Shown piece after piece: positions 9,788 through 19,040 of a stretch of DNA of 64,000 bases; position 1 is the stretch's first letter; the number at the start of each line of letters is the position of its first letter. The stretch covers positions 97,925 to 161,924 of the forward strand of contig JADCAS010000007.1 of the NCBI GenBank assembly GCA_020401865.1, written 5' to 3'. The notes beneath the pieces are model-generated. The model saw nothing but the letters and a program-made list of their open reading frames with translations. It was not told the DNA's origin and did no database searches. This DNA comes from Phenylobacterium sp. Its GTDB lineage: Bacteria > Pseudomonadota > Alphaproteobacteria > Caulobacterales > Caulobacteraceae. A program made the translations under genes and the position numbers.

Positions 9788-11038
9788 TCAGAGCTTGTCG
9801 AGGCCGTAGGCGGCGTGAAGGGCGCGCACCGCCAGTTCGGTGTAGGCGGCGTCGATCAGGACTGAGATCTTGATCTCCGAGGTCGAGATGACCTGGATGT
9901 TGACGCCCTTCTCGGCGAGGGCGCCGAACATGGTCTTGGCCACGCCCGCATGGCTGCGCATGCCGACCCCGATCACGGATACCTTGGCCACGTCCTCGTT
10001 GACCTGGACGTCCTCGAAGCCGATCTGGCCCTTGAGGCCGCGGACGATCTCGACGGCGCGGCCAGCGTCGCGCTTGCCGACGGTGAACTCCATGTTGGCC
10101 GTATCGGCGACTCTGGCGTGGCTCTGGACAATCATGTCCACGTTCACATTGGCGTCGGCCAGGGCGCCAAAGATGACCGAGGAGACGCCCGGATGATCGG
10201 GCAGGCCGAACAGGCTGATCTTGGCCTCGTCCCGGCTGTAGGCGACTCCGCTGACGATCCGCTTTTCCATGATCTCTTCCTCGTCGCACACTATGGTGCC
10301 CTGGCCCGGGGCCTCGCCGGGCTCGACAAAACTCGACAGGACCCGCACCGGCACTTTCTGAGCCATGGCGAGCTCGACGGACCGCGTCTGCAGGACCTTG
10401 GCGCCCAGGGAAGCCATTTCCAGCATCTCCTCGTAGGAGATGCGCGCCAGCTTCCGCGCCCGGGCCTCTATGCGCGGGTCGGTGGTGTAGACCCCGTCCA
10501 CATCGGTGTAGATGTCGCACCGCTCGGCCCTGACGGCCGCCGCCAAGGCGACGGCGCTGGTGTCGGATCCGCCTCGACCCAGGGTGGCGATGCGTTCGGA
10601 GGTGGTGACGCCCTGGAAGCCGGCGATCACCGCCACCTCGCCCCCATCGAGGGCGGCCGAAAGCTTCTCAGGGGGGATGTCGTCGATGCGCGAGCGTCCG
10701 TGGGCGTCGTCGGCGATGATCGGCACCTGCCAGCCCATCCAGGACCGGGCGGAAAGGCCCATGTTGCGCAGGGTCATGGCCAGGAGGCCCGCCGTCACCT
10801 GCTCGCCCGAGGCCACCACGACATCGTATTCGTCGTCCGAGGCGGGCAGGCCCTCCGCCGCCGGGCCTGCAGCGTCGGTCCATGCCACCAGCTCGTTGGT
10901 CTTGCCCGCCATAGCCGATACGACGACGGCCACCCTGTGCCCCGCGGCCACCTCGGCGGCCACAAGCCGACCCACGCGCCGGATGCGCTCGAGGTCGGCG
11001 ACGGAAGTTCCGCCGAATTTCATGACCAGCCGCGACAT
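9788..11038 (-). CDS. lysC: Aspartate kinase
   Basis: 416 aa, the length of a single-chain monofunctional aspartokinase. It phosphorylates aspartate at the head of the lysine, threonine and methionine pathway. The N-terminus has KFGGTSVADLERI, the kinase core has GRGGSDTSAVALAAA and YTDVDGVYTTDPR, and two C-terminal ACT domains (GLPDHPGVSSVIFGALADA and KVSVIGVGMRSHAGVAKTMF) suggest feedback control by lysine and/or threonine. It is transcribed divergently from ubiG with a 125-base gap in which I see no riboswitch. Confidence 0.97.
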   Translation of the reverse strand: MSRLVMKFGGTSVADLERIRRVGRLVAAEVAAGHRVAVVVSAMAGKTNELVAWTDAAGPAAEGLPASDDEYDVVVASGEQVTAGLLAMTLRNMGLSARSWMGWQVPIIADDAHGRSRIDDIPPEKLSAALDGGEVAVIAGFQGVTTSERIATLGRGGSDTSAVALAAAVRAERCDIYTDVDGVYTTDPRIEARARKLARISYEEMLEMASLGAKVLQTRSVELAMAQKVPVRVLSSFVEPGEAPGQGTIVCDEEEIMEKRIVSGVAYSRDEAKISLFGLPDHPGVSSVIFGALADANVNVDMIVQSHARVADTANMEFTVGKRDAGRAVEIVRGLKGQIGFEDVQVNEDVAKVSVIGVGMRSHAGVAKTMFGALAEKGVNIQVISTSEIKISVLIDAAYTELAVRALHAAYGLDKL

Positions 11039-11163
11039 GGCTCGGAACCTGCACTCCAGACGGGAAAGACAGGCCTTCTAGCGACGGGGCGGGGCGGGGG
11101 CAACACCTGCGGGACGGGGCTTTCCCCTGTTCAGGGTGGCGGCGTCTCTGATATGTCCGCCAC

Positions 11164-11913
11164 ATGGCCGAAGCCCGTTCCAGCGTCGATCCCGCCGAAG
11201 TTGAGCGGTTTTCCAGGATCGCCGCCGAGTGGTGGGATCCGAAGGGCAAGTTCGCCCCCCTTCACCGGTTCAACCCGGTCCGGCTGTCCTTCATCCGCGA
11301 ACAGGGCCTGGCGCACTTCGGCCGAGACGGGACGGAGCGCCAGCCTTTCGAGGGCCTGAGGCTATTGGACATCGGTTGCGGCGGCGGCCTGCTTTCCGAG
11401 CCCATGTCGCGCCTGGGCTTTGACGTGACGGGGGTCGACGCCTCGGAGCGCAACATCGGCACCGCCCGCACCCACGCAAAACAGACCGGCGTTCCCGTCA
11501 CCTACCTCTGCTCCACCGCCGAGGCCCTCGAGGCCGAGGGGATCGCGCCCTTCGACGTGATCCTGAACATGGAGGTCATCGAGCATGTGGCCGATCCGGG
11601 TGAGTTCCTGCGCACCTGCGGGCGCCTGCTGGCGCCGGGCGGCCTGATGATCGTGGCGACCCTGAACCGCACCCTCCGTGCCCTGGCCCTGGCCAAGATC
11701 GGCGCCGAGTACGTCCTGCGCTGGCTGCCGGCGGGGACCCATGACTGGCGCAAGTTTCTGACCCCGGAGGAACTGCGCGGCTTCCTGGCGACCGAGCCGC
11801 TGGACATGCAGGGGCCTTTCGGGGTCAGCTTCAATCCCCTGTCGGGAGCCTGGCGCCTCTCGTCGGACTCCGGGGTCAACTACATGATGACGGTGACGCG
11901 GAAGTCGGGCTGA
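11164..11913 (+). CDS. ubiG: Bifunctional ubiquinone O-methyltransferase
   Basis: 249 aa. UbiG carries out both O-methylations of ubiquinone synthesis using S-adenosylmethionine. The N-terminus [19 protein letters not shown] and the SAM motif [19 protein letters not shown] are diagnostic, followed by [14 protein letters not shown] motif II ([13 protein letters not shown]) and [12 protein letters not shown]. The gene is monocistronic and divergent from lysC. Downstream, 33 bases away, an acyl-CoA synthetase gene follows on the same strand. Confidence 0.95.
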   Translation: MAEARSSVDPAEVERFSRIAAEWWDPKGKFAPLHRFNPVRLSFIREQGLAHFGRDGTERQPFEGLRLLDIGCGGGLLSEPMSRLGFDVTGVDASERNIGTARTHAKQTGVPVTYLCSTAEALEAEGIAPFDVILNMEVIEHVADPGEFLRTCGRLLAPGGLMIVATLNRTLRALALAKIGAEYVLRWLPAGTHDWRKFLTPEELRGFLATEPLDMQGPFGVSFNPLSGAWRLSSDSGVNYMMTVTRKSG

Positions 11914-11946
11914 TCCCGGGCGCATCGTCCCAAGGGAGGGCGGCGC

Positions 11947-13560
11947 ATGTTCGGACTGATGATGGACAGGCCGCTGACCCTGCCCTCCATCCTGGAGTAT
12001 GCCGCCGCCTGGCACCCCACTCGGGAGATCGTCACCCGCACGGTCGAGGGGCCCATCCACCGCTATGGCTACTCCGACGCCCTTGCCCGCGTGAAGCGCA
12101 TGGCCAACGCCCTTCGGGACCTGGGGGTGGGGCCGGGCGATCGGGTCGCCACCCTGGCCTGGTCGACCCACCGTCACTTCGAACTCTATTACGCCGTCAG
12201 CGGCCTGGGGGCGGTGCTGCACACCATCAATCCCCGGCTGCATCCGGACCAGGTGGCCTGGGTGGCGAACCACGCCGGCGACTCCCTGCTCATTTACGAC
12301 ATCACCTTCGCGGACCTGGTCGGCGAGATCGGCAATCGCCTCGAGACGGTGAAGACCGTCATCGCGCTCACCGACCGGGCGAGCCTGCCCACCGCCGCGC
12401 CCGGGGGGACCCTGGTCTACGAGGACCTCCTGGTCGCGGCCGCCCCGGACTTCGACTGGCCTGATCTGGACGAGCGACAGGCCTCGGCCCTTTGTTACAC
12501 GTCGGGGACCACGGGTAACCCCAAGGGCGTGCTCTATTCACACCGCTCGACCGTGCTGCACGCCATGGCGGTGATCCAGCCCGACTGCTTTGGCCTCGGC
12601 GCCGCCGACGCCATCCTGCCCTGCGCCCAGATGTACCACGCCAACGCCTGGTGCACGCCCTACGCTGCCCCCCTTGTGGGCGCCAAGCTGATCCTGCCGG
12701 GCCGACACCTGGACGGTCCTTCGGTCTGCGAGCTGGCGGTGGCCGAGCAGGCGACCTTCCTCCTGGGGGTGCCGACCATCTGGGTGGGCGTGCTGGACCA
12801 TCTCGACGGCACCGGTCAGTCCTTGAACAGCGTCCGCACGGTCGCGGTGGGCGGCTCGGCCCCCACGGCCTCACTGATCTCCCGGGTCCAGGACAGGCTG
12901 GGCGCCGATGTCCGCCAGATCTGGGGCATGACGGAGACCAGCCCCCTGGGCGTGATCAATACGCCTCTGGCCACCCATGCCGGTGAGACCACTGAGGCGG
13001 CGCTCGCCCGCAAGCAGAGGCAGGGGCGGGCCAACTGGGGCGTGGAACTCCGGATCGTCGGGGAGGACGGGGCCGTCCTTCCCCATGATGGACGCCAGTC
13101 CGGCGCCCTGCAGGTCCGGGGGCCGTGGGTCGCCTCGGCCTACTACAGGAACGACGGCGCCGAGGCCTTTGGCGATGACGGCTGGTTCGATACAGGCGAC
13201 ATCGCCGCCATCGACTCCGAGGGTTACCTGCGCCTGACCGACCGGGCCAAGGACGTGATCAAGTCCGGAGGGGAGTGGATATCCACCCTGGACCTCGAGG
13301 ATGCGGTCTCCTCGCATCCGGCTGTCGCCCTCGCCGCCGCTGTCGGCGTACCGCACCCGAAGTGGGACGAGCGCCCCCTCCTGCTGGTGGTGCTCCGCCC
13401 GGGGCAGGCGGCTGAACCGGCGACGCTGCGAGAGCATGTCGCCGCCCGGGTGGCGAAGTGGTGGGTTCCCGACGAGGTCCGGATCGTCGAGGCCCTGCCC
13501 ATCGGACCGACCGGCAAGGTGTTGAAGCGCGAGCTGAGGGCGGGGCTGGCCGCAGGCTGA
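11947..13560 (+). CDS. Acyl-CoA synthetase (AMP-forming), medium/long-chain fatty acid type
   Basis: 537 aa. It activates carboxylic acids, probably fatty acids, to acyl-CoA through an acyl-AMP intermediate. The P-loop-like motif CYTSGTTGNPKGVLYSH and motif IWGMTETSPLG are present, followed by the hinge GYLRLTDRAKDVIKSGGEW and the C-terminal catalytic lysine in PTGKVLKREL. It is preceded by a good ribosome binding site (GGGAGG) and lies just after ubiG. The chain length it prefers cannot be inferred with confidence. Confidence 0.92.
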   Translation: MFGLMMDRPLTLPSILEYAAAWHPTREIVTRTVEGPIHRYGYSDALARVKRMANALRDLGVGPGDRVATLAWSTHRHFELYYAVSGLGAVLHTINPRLHPDQVAWVANHAGDSLLIYDITFADLVGEIGNRLETVKTVIALTDRASLPTAAPGGTLVYEDLLVAAAPDFDWPDLDERQASALCYTSGTTGNPKGVLYSHRSTVLHAMAVIQPDCFGLGAADAILPCAQMYHANAWCTPYAAPLVGAKLILPGRHLDGPSVCELAVAEQATFLLGVPTIWVGVLDHLDGTGQSLNSVRTVAVGGSAPTASLISRVQDRLGADVRQIWGMTETSPLGVINTPLATHAGETTEAALARKQRQGRANWGVELRIVGEDGAVLPHDGRQSGALQVRGPWVASAYYRNDGAEAFGDDGWFDTGDIAAIDSEGYLRLTDRAKDVIKSGGEWISTLDLEDAVSSHPAVALAAAVGVPHPKWDERPLLLVVLRPGQAAEPATLREHVAARVAKWWVPDEVRIVEALPIGPTGKVLKRELRAGLAAG

Positions 13561-13669
13561 AAAGAGTCTGGCGCGCGTCGCCCCAAGGGCGATAGGGTCT
13601 CTCCCGATCCAGCCTCCAGGCTGGCGCGTCGTAAACGCCCGCAGGGGCGAGACTTGGGGAGATGCCGAC

Positions 13670-14752
13670 ATGAAGGCCGCCGTTCTGCGCGAAGTGGGCA
13701 AGCCGCTTCAGATTGAAGACGTCCAGATCAACAAGCCCGGCCCGCGCGAGGTCCTCGTCCGCACCAAGGCCGCCGGTCTGTGCCACTCAGACCTCCACTT
13801 CATGGAAGGCTCCTATCCACACCCGCTCCCTGCCGTCCTTGGCCATGAGAGCGCTGGCGTCGTGGAAGCCGTAGGCTCCGAGGTCCGCACGGTGAAGCCG
13901 GGCGATCACGTCATCACCTGCCTGTCGGCCTATTGCGGTCACTGCGAAAGCTGCCTGACCGGGCGCCTGTCGCTCTGCGTCAGCCCTGAGACCAAGCGCG
14001 ACTCCGGTGACGAGCCCCGGCTGACCCAGAATGGCGCGCCCCTGCCGCAGTTCCTGAACCTGTCCTCCTTCGCCGAGTACATGCTGATCCACGAGCACGC
14101 CTGCGTCTCGATCCGCAAGGACATGCCCCTCGACCGCGCCGCCCTGATCGGCTGCTCGGTGATGACCGGCGTGGGCGCCGCCATCCACACTTCGGGCGTT
14201 CGGCCCGGCGAGACCGTGGCGGTCATCGGCTGCGGCGGCGTCGGCCTGTCGGCGATCAACGGCGCGGCCATCGCCGGCGCCGGCCGGATCATCGCCGTGG
14301 ACATGTTCGGCTCCAAGGACAACCTCGCCCGCGAGTTCGGCGCCACCGACTTCATCGACGCCTCCAAGACGGATGCGGTGAAGGAGGTCCTGGAGATGAC
14401 CCGCGGCGGCGTGCACCACGCCTTCGAGGCCATCGGCCTGTCCAAGACCGCCGAACAGGCTTTCAACATGCTGCGCCGGGGCGGCACGGCCAACATCATC
14501 GGCATGATCCCGATCGGCCAGAACGTGACCCTGCCGGGCGCGGCCTTCCTGGGCGAGAAGCGTATCCAGGGCTCGCTGATGGGCTCCAACCGCTTCCCGG
14601 TCGACATGCCCCGCCTCGTGGACTTCTACATGTCGGGCAAGCTCAAGCTCGACGAGATGATCTCGCAGCGCATCCGCCTCGACCAGGTCAACGAGGGATT
14701 CGCCGACATGAAGAAGGGCGGCCTCGCCCGTTCGGTCATCGTCTTCGACTGA
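13670..14752 (+). CDS. Zinc-dependent alcohol dehydrogenase
   Basis: 360 aa. Medium-chain dehydrogenase/reductase with catalytic zinc ligands in AGLCHSDLHFMEG (Cys) and GHESAGVVEAVGSEV (His/Glu), the structural zinc cluster CGHCESCLTGRLSLC, and the NAD-binding AVIGCGGVGLSAINGA. The overall layout resembles the class III/AdhB-like NAD or mycofactocin-type alcohol dehydrogenases. It stands alone with its own ribosome binding site after the acyl-CoA synthetase. The alcohol substrate is unknown. Confidence 0.9.
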   Translation: MKAAVLREVGKPLQIEDVQINKPGPREVLVRTKAAGLCHSDLHFMEGSYPHPLPAVLGHESAGVVEAVGSEVRTVKPGDHVITCLSAYCGHCESCLTGRLSLCVSPETKRDSGDEPRLTQNGAPLPQFLNLSSFAEYMLIHEHACVSIRKDMPLDRAALIGCSVMTGVGAAIHTSGVRPGETVAVIGCGGVGLSAINGAAIAGAGRIIAVDMFGSKDNLAREFGATDFIDASKTDAVKEVLEMTRGGVHHAFEAIGLSKTAEQAFNMLRRGGTANIIGMIPIGQNVTLPGAAFLGEKRIQGSLMGSNRFPVDMPRLVDFYMSGKLKLDEMISQRIRLDQVNEGFADMKKGGLARSVIVFD

Positions 14753-14812
14753 TCCCTTCCCAGAACCGGACCAGGGTCTCGCCTCTTGGCAGGGCCCGTC
14801 TTCGGGGGCCGT

Positions 14813-15163
14813 TCAGATCAGGTCCAGCGCCTTCTCCGGGGGGCGACAGACGGCGGCGCCTCGGGGGCCATCCACCACGGGCCGTTCCACAAGGATGGGC
14901 TCGCGGACCATGGCGGCGGCGAGCTGGTCCTCGCTGACCCCGGTTCCGGTCAGGCCCAGGGCCTCGGCGGACGTGCCCCGCTGGCGAAGGAAGGCCCGCA
15001 GGGGAAGCCCCGCCCGGGCGGCCAGCGACTTCAGCTGGGCTTCTGTCCAACCGGCCTTGAGGTACTCGACCACCCTGGGCTCGACGCCCCTCTCACGAAG
15101 CAGAGCGAGGGTTTTGCGGGAGGTCCCGCAGGCGGGGTTGTGGTAGATGACCACCTCGGACAC
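14813..15163 (-). CDS. Arsenate reductase (glutaredoxin-type, ArsC family)
   Basis: 116 aa from a GTG at 15163 preceded by AGGGAGA. The N-terminus VIYHNPACGTSRKTLALL contains the single catalytic Cys of the glutaredoxin-coupled ArsC family, and the conserved C-terminal block MVREPILVERPVV is present. It would reduce arsenate to arsenite with glutathione, or act as a related thiol reductase (YfgD-like). It starts 14 bases after the M28 peptidase stop, so it is probably the second gene of that operon. No arsR, arsB or acr3 is nearby, so a role in arsenic resistance is not assured. Confidence 0.88.
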   Translation of the reverse strand: MSEVVIYHNPACGTSRKTLALLRERGVEPRVVEYLKAGWTEAQLKSLAARAGLPLRAFLRQRGTSAEALGLTGTGVSEDQLAAAMVREPILVERPVVDGPRGAAVCRPPEKALDLI

Positions 15164-15177
15164 GCTTGTCTCCCTGT

Positions 15178-17592
15178 TCACCAGTTGAAGGTGCGCCCGG
15201 CCTTCACCAGGGCGGTGTCGCTGTCCCCGAACGGTCGCTCTGACGGGCGCCTCGGAGGCGGGGGCTGAAGGCCGACCGGCCATCCCGACAGGCGGGTCAG
15301 GGTGCGGGCTTCGAGTGTCCCGGGGCCTACCGGCCGGAACTCGATGACAACCTCACGCGGCGGCGCCTGCAGCCGAATCCGGTTCCACACGCCAGGGGTG
15401 GTCAGGAGCGCGGCCGGCCGACCGTTCACGGTGGCCTCGGCCACCAGGGTGTTGCTGCGAAGGTCCAGGCTCAGCCCACGGGCGTCATCCGGCGCCCGCA
15501 GCACAAGCCTCTGGCGGCCATCCGCCAGGCGCTCCATCGTCGTCTCGACCCCCTCCAGGGCGACGGACCTGACCGGTGTGGACCAGTAGGCGCCGCGTGC
15601 GACCAGCTCATCACGCGCCTTGGCGGGCTTTCCGCCTTCCCGGCTCAGGACTGAACGGCTCCAGCGCGAGAGACGGGGCTCCGTAGAGATAAGAAAGGCC
15701 TGTCCGGTATTCGCGTCGTGCAGGTGTTGGACCAAGGTGACTTCTGGATGTCGCTCAGTCCAGGGCGGGACCAGGCGCAGGAAGGCGGCGAGGGCGAGAG
15801 CTGTGGCGACGGCGCCTGCTGTAGCCAGCGCCATCCGCGTCTCGCCCGTCGTGTCTTCGGGCTCTCCATGGAGCAGCGGCCAGAGGGTGAGGGCGGCCAG
15901 CCAGGCGAAGCCGGCGAGAAGGGCCGGCAGGTCGAGGCCCAGGAAGACTCCATGGGCATAACCCAGCAGCCAGGCTGTGACCGGCGCCCCGATCAGGACG
16001 CCCGCCAGGGGCAGGCGCCAGCGGGACCGGGAGGCCCCGAGGTCCGTGGCCAGTGCGAGCAGTCCGGCGGCCAGCAAGGGCCAGGCGACCAGAAAGGCGG
16101 CGGTGGGCGCCACGACCTGAAGGACCGCCGCGCCGACCAGGGCGGAGAGCAGGACGCCCGTCCAGGCCGGGGCGACGCGCACAGGAGGGCCGAAGGTCAT
16201 CACGCCTGTGACGGCGGCGGCGATACCGAGGGCGACGGCGGCGAGGTCCCATCCGAACGGAAGGGCCGCTGCACCGGCCGCCAGGGCCAGAGCGCTGGCC
16301 TGCAGCCGGCTTCGACCCCGGGCGGCGAGGCGTGGCGCCAGGAGGAGGACGGCAAGGCCGATCAGCAGCAGGGCGACTTCCCAGGCGCCCGCCCGGGCGA
16401 GGAGCGCCCTCTGCTCGAGGAAGCCGCCGCCGCCCGCGGCGATGCGGCGCGCAAGGTGAAGCAGGGCGCCAGTCAGGAGCAGGAGATAGAGCCCTGCCCC
16501 CACCCCACGGACCACGCCGGGGGCGTCCAGGGCGCCGAGCCGGCGGGCGTTCCTGACCGCCAGGGCGAGCAGTCCGGCGGCGGCGAGCAGGATCGGCCAG
16601 CCGATGATCGCCGGATAGGCGACGAGGAGGTCTCCGGCGACGTGGGAGAAGACCTGGTCCGGTCCCTCCTCGGGCAGCGAGGGCGCCCGGGCGACCGACA
16701 GGGCTACGGCGGTCACCTGGTCGCCCATGTGCTGCAGGCTTCCAAGGTCGAGGTTGGCCGCGGTCGAGCTGGGCGCATGATAATCGAACTGGCGACCGAT
16801 GAAGGCGAAGTTCAGGCCAGCGACCCCGGCGCCCCGGGCCACGGTGAAGTCCGTGTCGTTGGGCATGACCGAGTAGAGCAGGACGGCGAGGGAGGAGGCG
16901 GTCGGTCGGCGCGCCTCCGCCTGCAGCAGGTCTATGGTCCCCTGGTTGTGCTTGCCCGTCTGAAACATCTGGACGAGTCCGCCGCCGCCGCGCGCCTCCA
17001 TGTTGACGAGGAAGCCAATGCGCCGGGCAAGGGGATCGCCCGAGAAGAAGGCCTGGGCGCCCAGGAGCCCGGCTTCCTCGCCGTCGGTGATCACGAAGAT
17101 GACGTCCCGCGCGGGGGGAGGGCCAGCCTTGAGGATTCTGGCGAGCTCGAGGGCGGTCGCGACGCCTGCGGCGTCATCGGCGGCGCCGGGCGAGTTCGGG
17201 ACGCTGTCATAGTGAGCCATGATGGCCAGGGCCGGGGCCGACCGGTCCCTACCCGGCAGCACGCCGACGACGTTCTCGACGGCGCCTCCCAGGAAGACCG
17301 GTTGCGAAATCCGGTCAATGCGCCTGAAGCCAAAGTCGGGCCGGACTTCTGGAGAAAGGCCCAGGGCGTTCATCCGCAGGACGAGATAATCGCGGACCTG
17401 CGCATTCTCTGGGGAACCGACGGGGTGGGGCGAACGGGCGATGACGCCCACGTCGGCCAGGGCCCGGATGGCCGAGAAGGCCTCCGTTGGAGCGTCGGCA
17501 GGACGGGGCGCCGGCGGACGCCCGGCCAGGAGGGCGAGGCCAAGCGCGACCGCGAGGGCCAGAAACAGGGCGATCAGCCGGCTCATTCTCAT
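15178..17592 (-). CDS. M28-family zinc aminopeptidase with multi-pass membrane C-terminus
   Basis: About 804 aa. The start is taken at the ATG at 17592 (GGAAGG upstream); a second ATG two codons on is also possible. An N-terminal signal anchor is followed by the M28 metal-binding motifs HYDSVPNSPGAADDAAG, DGEEAGLLGAQAFF and NMEARGGGG. From about residue 310 there are eight or nine hydrophobic segments, then a soluble C-terminal domain of about 190 residues. The architecture resembles Fxna/ERMP1-like membrane peptidases. The peptidase domain probably faces the periplasm. It shares the strand with the ArsC-like gene downstream. Confidence 0.88.
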   Translation of the reverse strand: MRMSRLIALFLALAVALGLALLAGRPPAPRPADAPTEAFSAIRALADVGVIARSPHPVGSPENAQVRDYLVLRMNALGLSPEVRPDFGFRRIDRISQPVFLGGAVENVVGVLPGRDRSAPALAIMAHYDSVPNSPGAADDAAGVATALELARILKAGPPPARDVIFVITDGEEAGLLGAQAFFSGDPLARRIGFLVNMEARGGGGLVQMFQTGKHNQGTIDLLQAEARRPTASSLAVLLYSVMPNDTDFTVARGAGVAGLNFAFIGRQFDYHAPSSTAANLDLGSLQHMGDQVTAVALSVARAPSLPEEGPDQVFSHVAGDLLVAYPAIIGWPILLAAAGLLALAVRNARRLGALDAPGVVRGVGAGLYLLLLTGALLHLARRIAAGGGGFLEQRALLARAGAWEVALLLIGLAVLLLAPRLAARGRSRLQASALALAAGAAALPFGWDLAAVALGIAAAVTGVMTFGPPVRVAPAWTGVLLSALVGAAVLQVVAPTAAFLVAWPLLAAGLLALATDLGASRSRWRLPLAGVLIGAPVTAWLLGYAHGVFLGLDLPALLAGFAWLAALTLWPLLHGEPEDTTGETRMALATAGAVATALALAAFLRLVPPWTERHPEVTLVQHLHDANTGQAFLISTEPRLSRWSRSVLSREGGKPAKARDELVARGAYWSTPVRSVALEGVETTMERLADGRQRLVLRAPDDARGLSLDLRSNTLVAEATVNGRPAALLTTPGVWNRIRLQAPPREVVIEFRPVGPGTLEARTLTRLSGWPVGLQPPPPRRPSERPFGDSDTALVKAGRTFNW

Positions 17593-17649
17593 TTCCCTTC
17601 CCCCCGGAACGGCGAGCAAATCTTAACGCTGCTCTTCCCGGAAACAAGA

Positions 17650-17672
17650 ACGCCCGCCTTGCGGGCGGGCGT
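17650..17672 (-). terminator. Rho-independent terminator after ctrA
   Basis: A perfect 9-bp stem (17650-17658 with 17664-17672) around a 5-base loop lies 25 bases after the ctrA stop. On the minus strand it is followed by TCTTGTTTC, a T-rich tail. It would separate ctrA from the M28 gene. Confidence 0.8.
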
Positions 17673-17696
17673 CCGGAAACTCATCGGTCGGGCGGG

Positions 17697-18392
17697 TCAG
17701 GCTGCAGCCTGGCCCTCCATCGGGTCGCGGAGCACATACCCGCGCCCCCATACCGTCTCGATGTAGTGTTTGCCGTCCGCTGAGGCGGCCAGCTTCTTGC
17801 GCAGCTTGCAGATGAAGACGTCGATGATCTTCAGCTCGGGCTCGTCCATGCCGCCATAGAGGTGGTTCAGGAACATCTCTTTGGTCAGGGTGGTGCCCTT
17901 GCGCAGGGAGAGGAGCTCCAGCATCTGGTACTCCTTTCCGGTCAAATGAACCCGGTGGTTGTTCACCTCCACCGTCTTGGTGTCGAGGTTGACCAGGATA
18001 TCGCCGGTACGGATCACGGACTGGGCGTGGCCCTTGGACCGGCGGACCACCGCGTGGATCCGGGCGACCAGTTCGTCCTTATGGAAAGGCTTGGTCATGT
18101 AGTCGTCGGCGCCGCCGCCGAGCGTCTTGACCTTGGTGTCGATCTCCGTGGTGCCGGAGAGGATCATGACGGGCGTGTCGATCTTTCCGACCCGGAGATT
18201 GCGGAGCACGTCCATGCCGCTCATATCTGGCAGGTTCAGGTCCAGCAGGATGAGGTCATAGTCATAGATCTTGCCCAGATCGACGCCTTCCTCACCCAGA
18301 TCGGTCGTATAGACATTGAACCCCTCGGACTTGAGCATCAATTCAATGCTCTGAGCCGTTGCGCTGTCGTCCTCGATCAGCAGTACGCGCAT
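17697..18392 (-). CDS. ctrA: Cell-cycle master response regulator CtrA
   Basis: 231 aa, the CtrA length. An OmpR-type response regulator controlling cell-cycle, flagellar and division genes in alphaproteobacteria. The receiver domain has acidic residues in [10 protein letters not shown] and the phosphorylation site Asp51 in [13 protein letters not shown], then the conserved [17 protein letters not shown]. The winged-helix domain ends in [15 protein letters not shown]. The last residues EGQAAA expose a C-terminal AA, the signal by which ClpXP degrades CtrA in Caulobacter. CtrA is phosphorylated by the CckA-ChpT relay, none of which is in this window. fliI is divergent from it. Confidence 0.98.
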   Translation of the reverse strand: MRVLLIEDDSATAQSIELMLKSEGFNVYTTDLGEEGVDLGKIYDYDLILLDLNLPDMSGMDVLRNLRVGKIDTPVMILSGTTEIDTKVKTLGGGADDYMTKPFHKDELVARIHAVVRRSKGHAQSVIRTGDILVNLDTKTVEVNNHRVHLTGKEYQMLELLSLRKGTTLTKEMFLNHLYGGMDEPELKIIDVFICKLRKKLAASADGKHYIETVWGRGYVLRDPMEGQAAA

Positions 18393-18694
18393 ACTCGCCT
18401 CCTTGCCCCTCTCGCTCCGGCCCTGATTCGCTTCTCGACAGAGCCCAGCAGCGTCACCCTGCCAGAGGGTTAATTTAGGAAAGGTTAACGTCGGTAACCT
18501 TGATGGCGAAATCGTTAACCCGCTTTGCGAATCACCGGCAAGCCTCCTCGGACCTGGGTGCGCCGGGCCGTGTTGAATCTTTTGTGATTGGACATTTAGG
18601 TCGAACGACTGTCGCCGCCACGACTGGCGCAGAGAGCACGAAGCCCCATATCCTCAGGGGCCGGCGCTAGGGTCGGCAAATGGGAGAGTCTCGT
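18393..18694 (-). promoter_or_regulatory. ctrA promoter region with GANTC and GTTAA(C) sites
   Basis: No gene lies in this 302-base stretch. It holds three GANTC sites (18425-18429, 18529-18533, 18575-18579), the CcrM methylation motif, and three TTAA half-sites at 18470-18473, 18485-18488 and 18515-18518, the last two inside the palindrome GTTAAC. In Caulobacter, CtrA binds TTAA-type half-sites and GANTC methylation represses ctrA P1, so these are plausible autoregulatory and methylation-control sites. The spacing between half-sites is not the canonical 7 bases, so individual CtrA boxes are not assigned. Confidence 0.6.
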
Positions 18695-18955
18695 ATGTCC
18701 TTGGATCTGGATGTTGATCCCGGTCCTGCTGTCCTGGCTGAGGCTGGGGCTGGCCTGTCCGTCGCAGACGGTTGCAGGGACCAGGACCTGTCCGCGCCCC
18801 TGGAGGCGCTTCCGCCGCAACCCTTCAGCCTGACCGATGAGGTGCGGCTACGGCCGGGTCGCAGCCTTGGCGCCGCGTTACTCGGCGGGGTGGCGCTAGG
18901 GTTGCTGATGGGGCGTACGCTTGGGCATCCGAAGCCACCGACCCAGCGAGTCTGA
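18695..18955 (+). CDS. Small protein with a C-terminal membrane segment, unknown function
   Basis: 86 aa from the ATG at 18695, chosen because GGGAGAG precedes it; an ATG at 18680 opens the same frame. The first 55 residues are acidic and Pro/Leu-rich, and near the C-terminus SLGAALLGGVALGLLMGRTL looks like one transmembrane helix with positive residues after it. It lies between ctrA and fliI and points toward fliI, 85 bases upstream of the likely fliI start, so it may be co-transcribed with fliI-fliJ. I do not recognise a family. A chance frame cannot be excluded. Confidence 0.5.
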   Translation: MSLDLDVDPGPAVLAEAGAGLSVADGCRDQDLSAPLEALPPQPFSLTDEVRLRPGRSLGAALLGGVALGLLMGRTLGHPKPPTQRV

Positions 18956-19040
18956 CCCCGCTTCACAACGGCCTCTTCATGACTGATTAAGCGTGTCGGA
19001 AACATGCTCCGAGCTTGAGTCGCCTGCGGGAGGCCGCGTC

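Noticed and set aside
11039..11163. Riboswitch before lysC
   Set aside because: The 125 bases show no lysine-riboswitch-like core or terminator pattern by eye.
15718..17766. Plus-strand open frame of 682 codons opposite the M28 peptidase
   Set aside because: Antisense shadow with low-complexity composition; the minus-strand gene has clear metal-binding motifs.
18470..18518. Canonical CtrA box TTAA-N7-TTAA upstream of ctrA
   Set aside because: The TTAA motifs are 11 and 26 bases apart, not 7. Reported as half-sites only.
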